Notes: a model not told the origin generated them from the sequence alone. A stretch of 64,000 bases of DNA from Harmonia axyridis (GCF_914767665.1 NC_059505.1:34779506-34843505); one strand, 5' to 3'; shown: positions 35,801 through 47,651, numbered from the stretch's first letter. Translations and numbers: made by a program.

Positions 35801-38800
35801 CATAGGGTGCTTCAAAATTAGATGCTTTAATGATGATAATACTAAGGCCACTTTAAGAGGTGAAGTTTGTATAAACCTACGTCCTAAACTTGAATTATGT
35901 GCTTCAAGATGTTAAAAATCCAAAGAATTTTTTTTATCATATCTTCTACATCTTTAAAAATGTTTGTCGTAGTCACTTTCAATATCTTAATCCCTTTATT
36001 TTTGATTTTGTCAAGTTATTCGGAGGTATTTCTTCAATTAAGTGGTGAAATCGTTCATTTTAATTTTAATTTTTCCATCCGATACCATTCATCGCAGAAG
36101 AAAATAAAAGAGATTTTGAAAAATATCAAATTTTCACAAAAATCAGTGGCGTGCATATTTTCGATTGAAAGTTGAAGTAGTATAAGCTATGATAATAAAC
36201 TTCTTGAAACCTTAATAACATGTATCTCAAAAGTTAAGAGTGAAGAGAATTATAGGATTCAAACCATTAAGGATCAGATTCTCATTCTTGGACTCCCTGT
36301 AGAATGTAGATATATTCCTTTATGGTGTCTTCTATGGGAATTGCAAAAATAACAACCAGAGTCGATCCAACACTATTCAATACTTCAATACGATCGAACC
36401 GTTATATTCTCGAAATCAACACCAGAAGCAATAATTTGTCATAAATATTACTCTTTAAGATCAATTGTTCCGGCAAAATCTAAATACCGTATCACGGTAT
36501 TCAAAATTGTCCTTAAACATTCTAAATTATAACGCCTATTCACCATAACATAATAATTCAACGTCCACAAACAGTCCACTGATCCAAATCACCTGAAATG
36601 GTTAATATATCTTGGGTCAATTGTGAATTTGTAGTCCGTATCCATTATTAGTACTTGTATCTGTTCTTTCAATAAACAGCTGGGAGATTAGAGGAGAGAA
36701 TGATGTCGACTGTCAACTTCTATCGGATGAGGAAAATATAATTTTAATTAATAGAAGTGCATACCGTTAGGTTCTGCTTGTGACCTTTTAATCTTGGAGG
36801 AGTCAATAGCTTGAAGAAGGTGCGACAATAGATATATGTTGATTGCTAGTGGATTGGAGATGAATCTCAACTTTCTACTGCAATATCTAGAGATTATAAG
36901 TTAGGTTAAAATGCATCGTGAACTTGAATTCTATGTCTTATATCTATAGCAACTTTTTTTGAGAAATAATTACGCATTAGATTCAGTTTATTCAATCAAA
37001 TATTCACACTATAACGATTTATAATCTAAGGGACATTTCAAACGATGATTTTAGTTCATATATGTCTCATTCTGCAATGTTATTTCATGACCTTGACTAA
37101 ATCTATCAAAAAATATTTTAGTTGGTTAGTTTCTGATCATTAATTCAGTTCTTCCCATTTTTATGGAAAATAGCTTATATACCTTTCGAAGGAATTTGAT
37201 TCTTGCAACTTGAAGAAGTATCTTAGATATCTTACCCCCTGCCAAATATGTTACAAAAGCCCCACTTAATTCAAAAGGGAATTACAACTAAAGAAGTATC
37301 TCAAGATAAGTAATTACCTGATTTCCTTTTGGATTATTATTTTAAATAATGAATTGGAATCGGTCGAGTAAAAAAACTACCCCAATTGAAATTTCATAGT
37401 TTATATTTTAGAATATCGCACCCCGGCAAGAACAGTGACGCAACTCAAAAATGCAGTATTTGAGAAATAACAAATGAAAGAAAACTACAAAACTCATATT
37501 AAAATAGTATAAGCTCCTTTTAAATTTCAAGTAGTTATTTTTGGTAGTGAATTCAATTATAATCTATAGAATAATATCATGGACCTGTAAATCAGTTTTT
37601 GTTAAATATGTGGTTTTACCAGGTCAGGTTAGGTCAGGTCTCTGAGTTTTGTCACTTTTCTTGCTTTTCTAAAATCAGTTGTTTTGTGTTGTGACCCCTT
37701 GAGTAATACTTATGTCACTTTCCAAGCCCACTTAATTAGAATAAAAAAGGAAGTTTAAATTAAGTGCTTTATTAGCTTATTCAAAATACAAAAAAATTAC
37801 ATGAAAATAGAGTAGTATACAATTCATGCAAACATCGAGTCATAAATGGGCTTATACAACGTGGGAATACTTTTTGCTGAGATAAGTGATTTGATATGAG
37901 CTTTCTTTATGGCAGAAATCTCCATTTTTTTCTTATATGCCGGAACGCACTTTATTGTAGAGATGCCCTCTTGCCTTCTCCTGGTATTATTGACATTGAT
38001 CTGCCCATAATCTTTTTGTTCGTATGTAGTTTTCACAAAAATAATGCCAGGATCAGTCTTCTGCACTTTGAATACTTTTAGTTCGCTAGTTTTTATTTGT
38101 TCGTTGTTTGATGTTTTGTTAAAATTTGATCCTATCTGTTCAGAGAGTTTTTTTAAGTCGACAAAATCCTCGTAACTCAATTCTGTTACTTTATACGGAT
38201 TTCCAGTTTTCCTTGCAGACCGAATTAATCTGACGTAATCAGTAGGAATATAGATGGGACCCGATTTAAGAGCTCTTTTAATTGACTTCTCTATGACAGA
38301 GTGCACATTGTCTCCTTCATTTTGTGTGTGTCCCCTGATCAAAAATTTATGTGTGATCGATTTGATTTTAAATTTTTGCACAGCATACAGGTACATGCCC
38401 ATTATGAATTTGTTCTTTTGCTGGCCACAACAATTATCGGAGTAGAAAACAATTTCAAGGTTATCGTCATTTCTGGTTTTAGCTTTTTCTTCTAAGTATT
38501 TCAGAATGCAAGTGCCGATTTCTATGGCACCTCGATTTCCTTGACCCTCATGCCAAAAAAAACACTCGACTTTATCTGACTGAAGTTCATTTATAGTTAA
38601 GTTGTAGCTGTTGATTTTGCTTTTATAATAAAAGGTAGACGTATCTCCTCTTGGTGCTGGTAGCACCGCTTGGAGATCGTAAGTGGCGACTATAATTTTT
38701 CCTTCGCTTTCTTTTGCCTTCTTTTTATCCTCTTCTTTTTCTGTTCTTGACAAAACTTTCTCCTTCAAATGTTTATCATATTTCTCTTGTATCGCTTCTC

Positions 38801-41800
38801 TTTCTTCTACCCTTGCGTTGTTATACGAGCTGCATAAGTCGCACTGATCTTTTTTGGGGGTGAAAAAAGAGATGTTAAAATTGGTATTGAAAATTCGGGA
38901 ATACATCGTCAGATTTGCAAACGGAAGGTTTTTTCCAATGCACTCGTTTTTGTAGTCACGGTGTAAATCAGCCAGGCTTTTTCCACCCTCTATGAACTCC
39001 CGAGAAGTTTGCGCGCGCAGGTAATGACTGTCAATTCTTGGGATAGTATTAATATGAGCAACAACACCATCTTTTATTGCAGAATCTACTTTGAAGTGGT
39101 GTCCGTGTTTACCCCTTAGATCTTCTTGAAGAAATCCTTCGTTTAATTTGGTTACTACAGTTCTAATAACTCGGTTGTTGATGTCCAGCGTGGCCATAAA
39201 GAAAAATTTGCAAACACGTACGTTTACTTCGTTGATTACGAAATGGAATGCATGGTTACATTGGCGCCTACTTCCTTCTTTCTTGTACTGATACTGAGGT
39301 CTGACGGCGGTCATACTTCTACAGATAAATTCTCGTTGGGATTTCAGACTTTCGAGTGACCAGTAGTTTTCAAATATTTCGAGCCTTTTATTTTCTTCAA
39401 TTTTTCTTGAACATTTTAGCTTACATTTTTCACCACACGCTGGCCGTACCTTTCTTGCCTGCATTTCTGTTTTGCGAATTGATGATGATGTATAAGGTTT
39501 TCCAGCATTTCGGAGAAATTTTGCTTTAGTCTTCTTCCACTCAACTGGATTGGCTTTCCTTTTCTTACCTTTTCGCTTATTATCTGTTTGGGTATTGTCT
39601 GATTCGGCACCTTCTTTCTTGTTAGTAATAATATTTTCATTCTCTTCCAATCCTGATGACTCGGACGTGTTTTCAGAATTAGGAGATGATGTATAATGAA
39701 AATCTGGATCTATGTCTGAATCATCTGCACTTTCATCTAATGATTCTTTTTGTTGTGGACTTGGTTTGACCCGTTGGAGCCTCAATCGCATTGTATGCAG
39801 ATTTTCAACACACTGCCATTTCGAATGTGATCCTTGATCTTCTGGTACTGTGTCGTTGTTCAATTCCGTCTCTTTCGTGGCACTTTCTTGTTCTGTGGTT
39901 TCTTCTGCACCATACTTTGGTCTAAAATGTGTCGTTTGATCTTCCTGTACTATCACTTTGGAAAAATCCGGCACTTCAATCACATTTTCTTGTCCTTCGC
40001 TTTCTTCTATATTATTATTCTCTTCATAAATCTGACTTTCGTCGTCGTTTGACTCAGTTTGCAGCCTTTTTTCGCCGAGGTCTCTGTTAGGTTTCACGCT
40101 TTCTAAAGTGTTCTCCACTTCACCAATCAAGCAGGTTTCTACGACTTCCATGTCAGAAGTTTTAAGTTTTTTGCTTCCTTCCTCGTTTTTTAATTCACAA
40201 CTCTGCCCACTCTTCGGGATTTTCGTGGAGATTCCAGACACTAGACACGTATGTTTTAATTGCTGAAATTCCCCATTTAGTCCTTTTTCAATTTCAGCAG
40301 CAGCAGCAATAGCAGCTGCTAGAATTTTTCTACCTCGGTATCCTTGCTCTGGGTTCATAACGAATCTACAACAAATAAATTTCAAGCTACATTATTGATG
40401 TTCATTTCGTAGAGTAATATTATTCGCAATCACAAGGTTAGGTGACTACAATGTGAGACGTACTTTTGAATTAAGGAAAGTGACAACACAAAATACCGAT
40501 ATTCTAAGTCAGGAAGAGTGAGACAAGTCGAAATAAAACAATACAATAACATCCATTTAGAGATAATTCATTCAAGAAAAGCGATACAACACCAAACACT
40601 GACCGTCTCCATCAGGAAAAGTGGCACAAATCGAAATAAAACGGTACAAATCAATAGATATAGTGATAATTGATTCAAGAAAAGTGACATAACACAAAAC
40701 ACTAACACTTTCAATCAAGAAAAGTGGCACAAATCGAAATACAACGGAACAAGAAAATAGATTTAGGGATAATTGATTCAAGAAAACTGACACTTTTATG
40801 CTTATGACAATATCAAAAATTATATTTCACTTACCTTACTGCACGAAAACTGTCACAACTCGAAATGTTACGCTTTTCTTGACCGACAACATGCACACCT
40901 TCCTGTAACAATACTGAAGTGACACTGTTCTTGCAGTGATGAACGTGAATTAGCTTGAGAGTAAAACTGGCACAACTGCCCCCTAGCGGATGGATTGGGA
41001 CTTAGAGATGTGTCGTTTTTCGTGCACGTGAGGATACAAAATACGCATTCATTGCTGTTATAAGCTCAGAATTCGTATTTTTTGAGTTGGGACACTGTTC
41101 TCGCCGGAGTGCGATATGTTGAATCGAAAAATCGAACAATAAGAGATATTTGCATAAAAAATTATTGTTAGTTATACTGTATTCATCCTCCTGGATCATG
41201 GATACGATTCACTCATTTTTAGAGCAGAAAATCAAGTTATCGAAAACCTAAGGAAACAGTTTTGGAATAAATTTTTTTCAATAGTGAACACATGCTATTG
41301 ACTCAAAGCTCTGTGATTAGTGCCAGAACTTTGATGTGAAAGACCTGGTTTCGAGACACCGTATTACCTTTTTTTTCCATCGAAAAAAGAGGTCAATAGA
41401 AGAAAAAAAAATCATTATTTGAGATATTCTAAGAAAAAAAAATGAACTGTAGAATAAAATTCAGAGTATTTTTCGATAGTCTTGAAAATACTTCGGAATG
41501 ATATATTTTTCGCAACTAGATACATACTCCAAGCTTTAGAGTACCATAAATCATATAAATTTGCTATAAGAATACACAATAATGTAATAACGACAATGGC
41601 ATAGGATTAACACTTAGAAGTGACCAGTTTGAACATGATTATTCTTTTCATTTCAAATAATATAGTATTTTTATTTCCTCCAAAACCCTGGATAACAATC
41701 TCAATCTCTAACCTACAATTTTTGTTGAAGGCTTTCGATGGAACTGACGTTGTTGTCACTGGAAACACCGACAAAGATGGCGCTATGACTCTAGGTTTCT

Positions 41801-43653
41801 CCCTGAAACCAGATGAAACTTCAGGCAATGGCGATGCTAGGAAGAAGAAGAACAATGGAATGGGAATGATGATTGCAGCTGCTGCCATGAAAATTGGTCT
41901 GCTCAAGGCTTTGGCCTTCAAGGCTCTGGTATTACTCGTAGGAAAGGCTCTGTTGGTCAGCAAGGTGAGTAGTAGTTGCTAGGCTTGAAAAAATGAAATT
42001 AAATGAATTATTTCGTGTTATGATCGCCAAAATATTCAATTCTCATTAGAAGATCTCAGAAGAATAAGTAATGATAAATTTCGTATTCAAAATACAACAG
42101 AGCGAGTTTCCATAAATTTAAAACTCACAATTTATTGAAATCATATTCACTTCAAGCGCCATAATTATAACTTCTGAGATGATGCTCTATCAACAATATG
42201 AGACGGAGTTTTATTAGTTGCCTCTTTATGAAGTCATCAAAACAACATCTGGCTGCAACTTTAAATACATGATTCAATATTCAGTCAGTCTGCTAGGTAC
42301 TAAGGGAGCGAATACATTGCAAGATTTCAGTATGGAAGTTTGCTCCACTTCTTAATGAATTCAATCCTATTTCCTTGTGTTTGTTAGGTTTGTCCTTGTT
42401 TCGAAAGACTTCGTTATTAAATTTTTCTTCATTGTTTTGATGAGATATAACTTTTATCATGGTTATTCTAGCCACTTTTCCCAGCATCAATAAATATTAT
42501 TATTTCTTCCATCTGCATATACCTATATTCTGACGAAATAATTTCAATATGTCTAAGTGTAATCGATGTGTTTTACTTGTTTCCTTCCAACTTTAAAAAA
42601 TCTCCAAATAGCAACTGAAACAAGATATTTCTTCATTCAGAGGAAAGGATAATTCAATATTTCAGAATATTTATACATCAAAGGTTGGGAGAGATGCGAA
42701 ACATGAGTGAATCCACATTGAAGATTCCTATCATGTTTCCATTTGCGAGATATTCCATAACGATATATGGGCCACTACACATCACAGAAATGTGTAAAGC
42801 ACATATTGCATTTCTCGGAACTATGTAGATCCAAATTAAAAAATGACCACTTCGTTCGTAATAATCTTCGAACAGAATTCACAGAATATGAATTATGAAA
42901 TACCAGACTTCAATATCAAATTCTACGGTCATATGTTTCCAAGAAATATGTTCATTCGAGCAGAATATTGCCTTTTGACCGAATATGAATTTGCAGTATA
43001 CGAGAAATTCTTACTTAGAAAGCCGTCCACTTTAGAATTGTCTGGTTTATCTAGAGAAACTCATTCAATCAAACAGGATGATCTGACCTGGTTGTAGAAA
43101 ACTGATCTCAAATGTCTGTGGACATGTAGGCATGTTAGTGGGATAACTATTTTTCATCTTGAACAGGTTAGGTTGTTCTCATTTTGAACTCGTGAGAATT
43201 ATGAACAGAATGGAGAATTCGTAGCTATCTATATGTTTGATTACTTAGGAAAAATGATTAATGAATGTCATAGTTCGTATTTATCAGGTTGTAGTTTTTT
43301 ACTACCTCTTCAATCATTCTTTCGGATATCTTTCTCCTTTGTGACATAACCTAATATAACCTCCATTATTATGACAGCAAATGTCATGTCACTTGTCACG
43401 TTGGCATATCCATCTAATTTGTTTATTTTTTCAGCTCGCCCTGGTGTTAGCTGTCGTAATAGGCTTGAAGAAACTGTTCAGTCAGGAAAAACACGTTACT
43501 TACGAAGTTGTTGCTCATCCACACCATGAACATGCCTCAGTCAGCAGTGGAGGTGGCCACGATTCTTATGGAGGTGGTGGTGGATGGGGCAGGACCTTCG
43601 ATGCCCAAAGTGCCCAAAACTTGGCATACAAGGCTCACGTACCAACGAACTAA
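32871..43653 (+). CDS. Osiris family protein (DUF1676), complete gene 2, 286 aa
   Basis: Four exons, all phase 0: 32871-32972, 33555-33860, 41731-41964 and 43435-43653 (TAA 43651-43653). Residues 1-20 form a signal peptide ending ALAQA. Cys55 and Cys63 make the family's two-cysteine element, followed by a helix (MMLKLVTYFNKMLKKSS). A lysine-rich turn (RKKKN, about residue 172) precedes about 50 hydrophobic residues split across exons 3 and 4. A His-rich then Gly-rich tail follows, and AQNLAY lies at about 274-279. Osiris proteins act in the secretory/endosomal system of epidermis and trachea during cuticle formation. The start ATG has a TATA box and Inr upstream, and AATAAA follows 91 bases after the stop. 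Intron 2 (7.9 kb) holds a complete 3.7-kb DNA transposon. It resembles the Osi9-type subgroup from memory, but I do not assign the symbol. Confidence 0.93.
33861..37412. other. Intron 2 of Osiris gene 2, part left of the transposon
   Basis: AT-rich. The one curious frame is 34961-34749 on the minus strand (70 codons, KKVTISVKKGYTPPDDLYSI and STVIFVRESLNPHYSELCES), which looks protein-like but is unrecognised. Confidence 0.4.
37824..40358 (-). CDS. DDE/D-like transposase of the 3.7-kb element (844 aa, intact)
   Basis: An uninterrupted frame ends in a stop at 37824. I start it at 40358 (MNPEQGYRG) because a splice acceptor (ttgttgtag, exon from 40365) lies just upstream, and a consensus donor (AAG/GTAAGT) stands at 40835/40834. 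The further Met at 40385 would be intronic if that intron is used. Residues 1-300 are acidic and low-complexity with basic patches. C308, C312 and C316, then CDLC at 506-509, suggest metal binding. A Lys/Glu coiled stretch precedes D561 (ATYDLQAVLP). D641 lies in FYSDNCCGQ, and H677-x5-D683-xx-H686-xxx-E690 follows, an RNase H-like acidic arrangement. It resembles the large insect family of intronless proteins with a SDNC-GQ motif (DUF7869-like). Reading it as a transposase rests on the flanking TIRs. Confidence 0.8.
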   Translation of the reverse strand: MNPEQGYRGRKILAAAIAAAAEIEKGLNGEFQQLKHTCLVSGISTKIPKSGQSCELKNEEGSKKLKTSDMEVVETCLIGEVENTLESVKPNRDLGEKRLQTESNDDESQIYEENNNIEESEGQENVIEVPDFSKVIVQEDQTTHFRPKYGAEETTEQESATKETELNNDTVPEDQGSHSKWQCVENLHTMRLRLQRVKPSPQQKESLDESADDSDIDPDFHYTSSPNSENTSESSGLEENENIITNKKEGAESDNTQTDNKRKGKKRKANPVEWKKTKAKFLRNAGKPYTSSSIRKTEMQARKVRPACGEKCKLKCSRKIEENKRLEIFENYWSLESLKSQREFICRSMTAVRPQYQYKKEGSRRQCNHAFHFVINEVNVRVCKFFFMATLDINNRVIRTVVTKLNEGFLQEDLRGKHGHHFKVDSAIKDGVVAHINTIPRIDSHYLRAQTSREFIEGGKSLADLHRDYKNECIGKNLPFANLTMYSRIFNTNFNISFFTPKKDQCDLCSSYNNARVEEREAIQEKYDKHLKEKVLSRTEKEEDKKKAKESEGKIIVATYDLQAVLPAPRGDTSTFYYKSKINSYNLTINELQSDKVECFFWHEGQGNRGAIEIGTCILKYLEEKAKTRNDDNLEIVFYSDNCCGQQKNKFIMGMYLYAVQKFKIKSITHKFLIRGHTQNEGDNVHSVIEKSIKRALKSGPIYIPTDYVRLIRSARKTGNPYKVTELSYEDFVDLKKLSEQIGSNFNKTSNNEQIKTSELKVFKVQKTDPGIIFVKTTYEQKDYGQINVNNTRRRQEGISTIKCVPAYKKKMEISAIKKAHIKSLISAKSIPTLYKPIYDSMFA
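40469..40800. repeat. Tandem ~102-bp repeats, 3 units plus a partial, in the transposon's 5' region
   Basis: Units start near 40469, 40570 and 40673, with a partial at 40775. Each begins with a variant of attcaagaaaagtgacaaca and carries a second copy of the motif halfway (aggaaaagtggcacaaatcg). They lie within the inferred 5' UTR intron of the transposase. Regular repeated motifs near a transposon end are typical transposase-binding arrays. Confidence 0.8.
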
Positions 43654-43744
43654 ATGAGAGAAAAGATTTTATAAGCCATATTGGTGGATATTATTTATTT
43701 TGTATTTATTTAATTTATGTAAATTTCTGAATTCTATGCCGTTC

Positions 43745-43750
43745 AATAAA
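43745..43750 (+). terminator. Polyadenylation signal of Osiris gene 2
   Basis: AATAAA lies 91 bases after the stop codon and is followed by T/GT-rich sequence (gttttgtaaatttttgttc), the expected downstream element. Confidence 0.7.
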
Positions 43751-44032
43751 TCTAGTTTTGTAAATTTTTGTTCATTTATCTTTTGCATTTTCAATGCGAA
43801 AAAATTGAATTTTTGGCATTCTTGCCGTGTAAATGGAAAAAACAGAGAATAAGCCTGACTGCTTCAGATAAAAACTAGGAGAGATGAATAATTTATAACA
43901 TACCGAATTTTTTACGGCTGAAATTCACAAAACGTATCTTTTAGAATTCAACAATTATTCTAATTTTTAGGAAAGTAAAATTTCGAACAGCTGTTTTGCC
44001 CAATGACGAACTTAAGAGGGGGCTATACTATA

Positions 44033-45226
44033 ACAGGCCAGTCGAAAAGTCTCCGGTCTATTATAGTAAAACACATTTTTTTGCAAACAGTTTATTATAC
44101 AGTAGTTGCCTTTGAGGGCGATACAGCGATTATAGCGATCTTCCAACTTTTCGATACTAATTTTGTAGAACGATTTGTCTTTCGCTTCAAAATAGGCCTC
44201 AGTTTCGGCGATTACTTCTTCATTGGCGCTAAATTTCTTTCCAGCGAGCATTCTTTTGAGGTCTGACAAAAAGAAAAAGTCGCAGGGGGCCAGATCTGGC
44301 GAAAACGGTGGATCAAGAAGCGATTCGAAGCCCAATTCATGCAATTTTGCTATTGTTTTCATTCATTTGTGACACAGCGCATTGTCTTGATGAAACCGCA
44401 CCTTTTTTTCTTCAAACGGGACCGTTTTTAACGATTTCATCCTTCAAACGATCCAATAACGCTATATAATACTCATGCCATAACCTTGCCAGCTGACTGT
44501 TGTGTTTTTCCTCGCTTTGGATTCAGTTCATCGTGTGCAGTTCACTCAGCTGACTGTCGATTGGATTCCGGACTCCGGAGTGAAATGATGGAGTCATGTT
44601 ACATCTATTGTCACAATAATTCAGATTTATTGCACATAAACAGTTTTAAACACTGCTTAGGATCATTTACACGTTGTTGCTTTTGATCGATTGTGAGCTG
44701 GCGGTGCACCCTTGCACACAGCTTCCTCATGTCAAATATTCGTGAATGATATGATGTACACGTTCTGATGATATATTCTGATGATGTCTGCTATCTCGAT
44801 CAACTTCACTTTGGTCATTCAAAATTATTTTGTGAACTTTTTTGATTTTTCGTCGGTGACAACATCCACTGCGTTAGCCGTCTCCGGTGCTCATTTCACC
44901 ACGTTTAAACTTTGTATACCAATCAATGATGATTAATTGTCTTGGTGCAGACCCCGGAAACTCTTCATCAAGCCAAAATTTAGCTTCAACTGTATTTTTT
45001 ACCTTCGAAAAGCAATATTTTATCACCACACGAAATCCTTCTTTTATCTTTTTTCAAATAGCAAAAGTAGCTACACTCACAACGCAATATCTCACAAACG
45101 AATGGTCGGAATACTGTCAAATTCTGACACGTATCGTTTGAAGTTTGGTACTAACTAAAAATCATATGGATTTAATACTAACACCGCCATCTGTGCATCA
45201 GACTGGGGACTTTTCAAATGGGCTAT
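44033..45226 (-). mobile_element. mariner (irritans subfamily) copy C, with internal deletion, inactive
   Basis: The left TIR (acaggccagtcgaaaagtct) starts after TA at 44031-44032. The right TIR is the inverse of gacttttcaaatgggctat ending at 45226. The minus-strand frame 44362-44012 covers MAKLHELGFESLL, PDLAPCDFFFLSDLKRMLAG and the C-terminus. Around 44470 about 70 bases present in copy B are missing, so the region before QDN is disrupted. The element lies 380 bases beyond the stop codon of Osiris gene 2, between its poly(A) signal and gene 3. Confidence 0.88.
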
Positions 45227-46033
45227 AAGTAATACCCTATTGGAGACATTATGTACAAAAACTTTCAGCTTTTATACTGTGACTTGAATCTGGCTTCCAC
45301 AGACTCTCAGACTAAAAGCATTCGAACAAGGAGGATTATTGAATAAGTTTCAGTATGCTGATATAAAGTTATAACAAATAAGCTAAAATCTAGCTTTCAA
45401 CATCGGATCAATCAACTTCCGAAGCACCATTATCCCCCCTTCCATTTTATCACGCTGTCAAGTTCATTCGCGCTCACGGGCTTCATTTAATGCCTTGTAA
45501 CATTTTTATCGTTGAGCATACACGAAAAAATCGCAATAAAATCCCGTTCTCTGCATAGACACACACACACACCATGGGACATGCGATAAACGAAACAAGA
45601 GTCAAATCTTCATCATCTGCTCCCGAGACTATCACAGCTCGTTGGGCTGTTTTGACACAATGTTCAGAAATAATGAAGAACCTTAGAAGAAGCACCTCCG
45701 TTCCATCAATTATGGAGTTATGGCTACATTTTACTGCTGAATTATATCGATAAAAGCAGTCAGGCTCTTATTGGAAATGGAGGCAGTAAACCGAGGATTT
45801 ATGGGACGTCTGGATATCCTTCGTCGAGCAATTTGAGTAATGTCAATGCCTACGTATTTCGTCAGTGAGAATACGTGTGGATATTGAAGAAATAATCTTG
45901 TGAAGGCAGTTTGATATTCTGCTTCAATCTCAATCTATGCTTGGGAACGAGCTTGGGAATGATACAAAGTATTCAATTTGACATAGTTGTCTTTTCTTCA
46001 CCTGATAGTTAACCTAGGAAATACTGGGTACAT

Positions 46034-47190
46034 CATGGCAAGCTCCTACATTTCAAAAAATCACTGGGGGTGAACGGATTACCTCAGAGGAGTGTGTTTG
46101 GTCTCTTTCATAAAGTTGTGTAGTATAATTCTCAGTTCTCAGCATGGTCAGGAGAGCATCATAATAACAATGAAAAAGAAGCGTTTTCTAAAAGATCATA
46201 CTAAGTAGAAAATGGGATTAGGAAAGGGAGTTCACAATTCAAGTTCTCAAAAAAAATAATACCATTAAATGGTACCAAGATGGTTCTAAAACCACGACGG
46301 GGACTGGTGCTATCCTTATGCCTCTGTCTAAGTATCTTTCAGAAAGAGATACTTGCAATTAAAATATGTGTGGCAATTAACCTGGTAACAAACTATCAAA
46401 AATTCAGCGATACATTCTGACAGTCAGCTTACATATCACCGATTCTAAGATGGTTTTGAGTGTCGAAGAAAACTCAACAAAGTATTCAAAAATAACAAGG
46501 TCTTTTTAGTCTGATTTCACTGTCACTCGGGAATTGAAGTAAATGAAGAGGCCAACACCCTTGTCAGAAAAGGAGCACAAACTGCTTTCACTGTCCATTC
46601 TGTGGTATAGGAAATTTTATCTACAAGAGAGAGTTTCAGGAGAAGGAAAAAACCGAAAGAGAAACACTATGGCGGAATCTTCATTCAAAAAAATTTCTTC
46701 AAAACTACGTTGATACTGCGAGATCTAAGAAGCATCTGGATCTTAGCAAGAATATACTACACCTCCTCACTGGATTCCTCACAGGGCATTGTCGCCTCCA
46801 TTTTAGTCTAGCAGAAAACGACGAGTGCAGATTCTGTGGGGAGAAGGAGAAAACTCCGAAATACCTGGTGACGGAATGTCTCGACATTACTAGCCAACAG
46901 GCCATCTACTTTGGTCATAAACTTGTAGAAATGAGGAAGTAGCCTCCTTGAAACCATCCCAGAAACTAGAGTTCATTAAAACTCTGGAACTGGAGGGTAA
47001 GCTGTAGATCATGTAATGGCGAGAAGAGCTCTAATGAGAGGCACAATAGACCATTAGGTCGCAGGGTAATGGAACCCCTTCAAATCTAATGGCTAGCTCC
47101 TACATTTCAAGGTGATTCCAGAGGAATGGACTAGTTATTAAGAAGATTGTGTAGTATAGTTTGCAATTCTCGTTATGCCCTGATCGGGAT
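46034..47190 (+). mobile_element. Degraded LINE with RNase H segment, bounded by repeated 3'-tail sequence
   Basis: From 46264 broken frames read KWYQDGSKTTTGTGAILMPL, an RNase H start (DGSK). Further on, HLLTGFLTGHCRLHF and ECRFCGEKEKTPKYLVTECL form the zinc-knuckle-like C-terminus of RNase H-bearing LINEs. The phrase agctcctacatttcaa followed by ttgtgtagtata occurs at 46034-46150 and again at 47089-47190, bracketing the fragment. That suggests two head-to-tail copies, the first represented only by its tail. Confidence 0.65.
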
Positions 47191-47651
47191 ACAGTATACT
47201 TTTGTCATAATATCAATGGACAAGGATCGTTTTGTGAATGACATACAGAGGATGGTAAAATTTATATGCAGTTGTGTGCAAGAGTTACTGAGCAGAAAAT
47301 CCTTTTTTTGGGTGCACAAACTCGAAAAAATAGATTCTGTGATAAATAGGAAACTATAGGTCCCATTTTTCACCGCCAAAACCTAGGAAAATATAACTAG
47401 AATGAGTGCGCCTTCATCTCAATTTGCTCTTTGGTTTTTAGGCTCTACATTGAGGTAATTGTGCAGGCTGGCCTCAAGATCGCCAATAATATACGGTTGT
47501 CAGAAACAAGTTACAGTTGAAGCACTTTGGTAGAAGATCATGTAATTGATATTATGTTGCTTGTGTAGCAGCATACACTTTTTTGGTTAACGTTATTATA
47601 GTCGTACAAATATCTACAAGAATAGTTTGAGAAAAAAACATCTACTCGTAC

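Larger units (their letters stand above)
37417..41113 (-). mobile_element. Complete 3.7-kb DNA transposon with TIRs, subterminal repeats and intact transposase
   Basis: The ends form terminal inverted repeats: CGCACCCCGGCAAGAACAGT at 37417 onward pairs with the reverse complement of 41113 backward (CGCACTCCGGCGAGAACAGT), and similarity continues to about 33 bases. ATAT abuts both ends (37413-37416 and 41114-41117), so a 4-bp target duplication is likely, unless ATAT belongs to the TIR. The right side holds about 102-bp tandem repeats built on an AAGAAAAGTGACA-like motif. The left subterminal region repeats the motif inverted (gtcacttttcttg, gtcactttcc). The single long ORF is on the minus strand. 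The element sits inside intron 2 of Osiris gene 2 in antisense orientation. A 4-bp duplication would fit Sola-type elements among others, but superfamily membership is inferred. Confidence 0.85.

Noticed and set aside
37620..37642. aggtcaggttaggtcaggtc as insect telomere-like repeat (TTAGG/TCAGG)
   Set aside because: Only three or four imperfect units and inside the transposon's subterminal region; not a telomeric array.
38254..38495. Plus-strand ORFs inside the transposase gene
   Set aside because: Antisense shadows of the 844-codon frame.
40359..40385. Upstream Met (40385) as transposase start
   Set aside because: A splice acceptor at 40365 with a consensus donor at 40834 would remove it, and MNPEQ at 40358 lies just inside the exon. 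It stays possible for an unspliced transcript.
45562..45574. (CA)n run
   Set aside because: Short microsatellite of about six units; nothing unusual.
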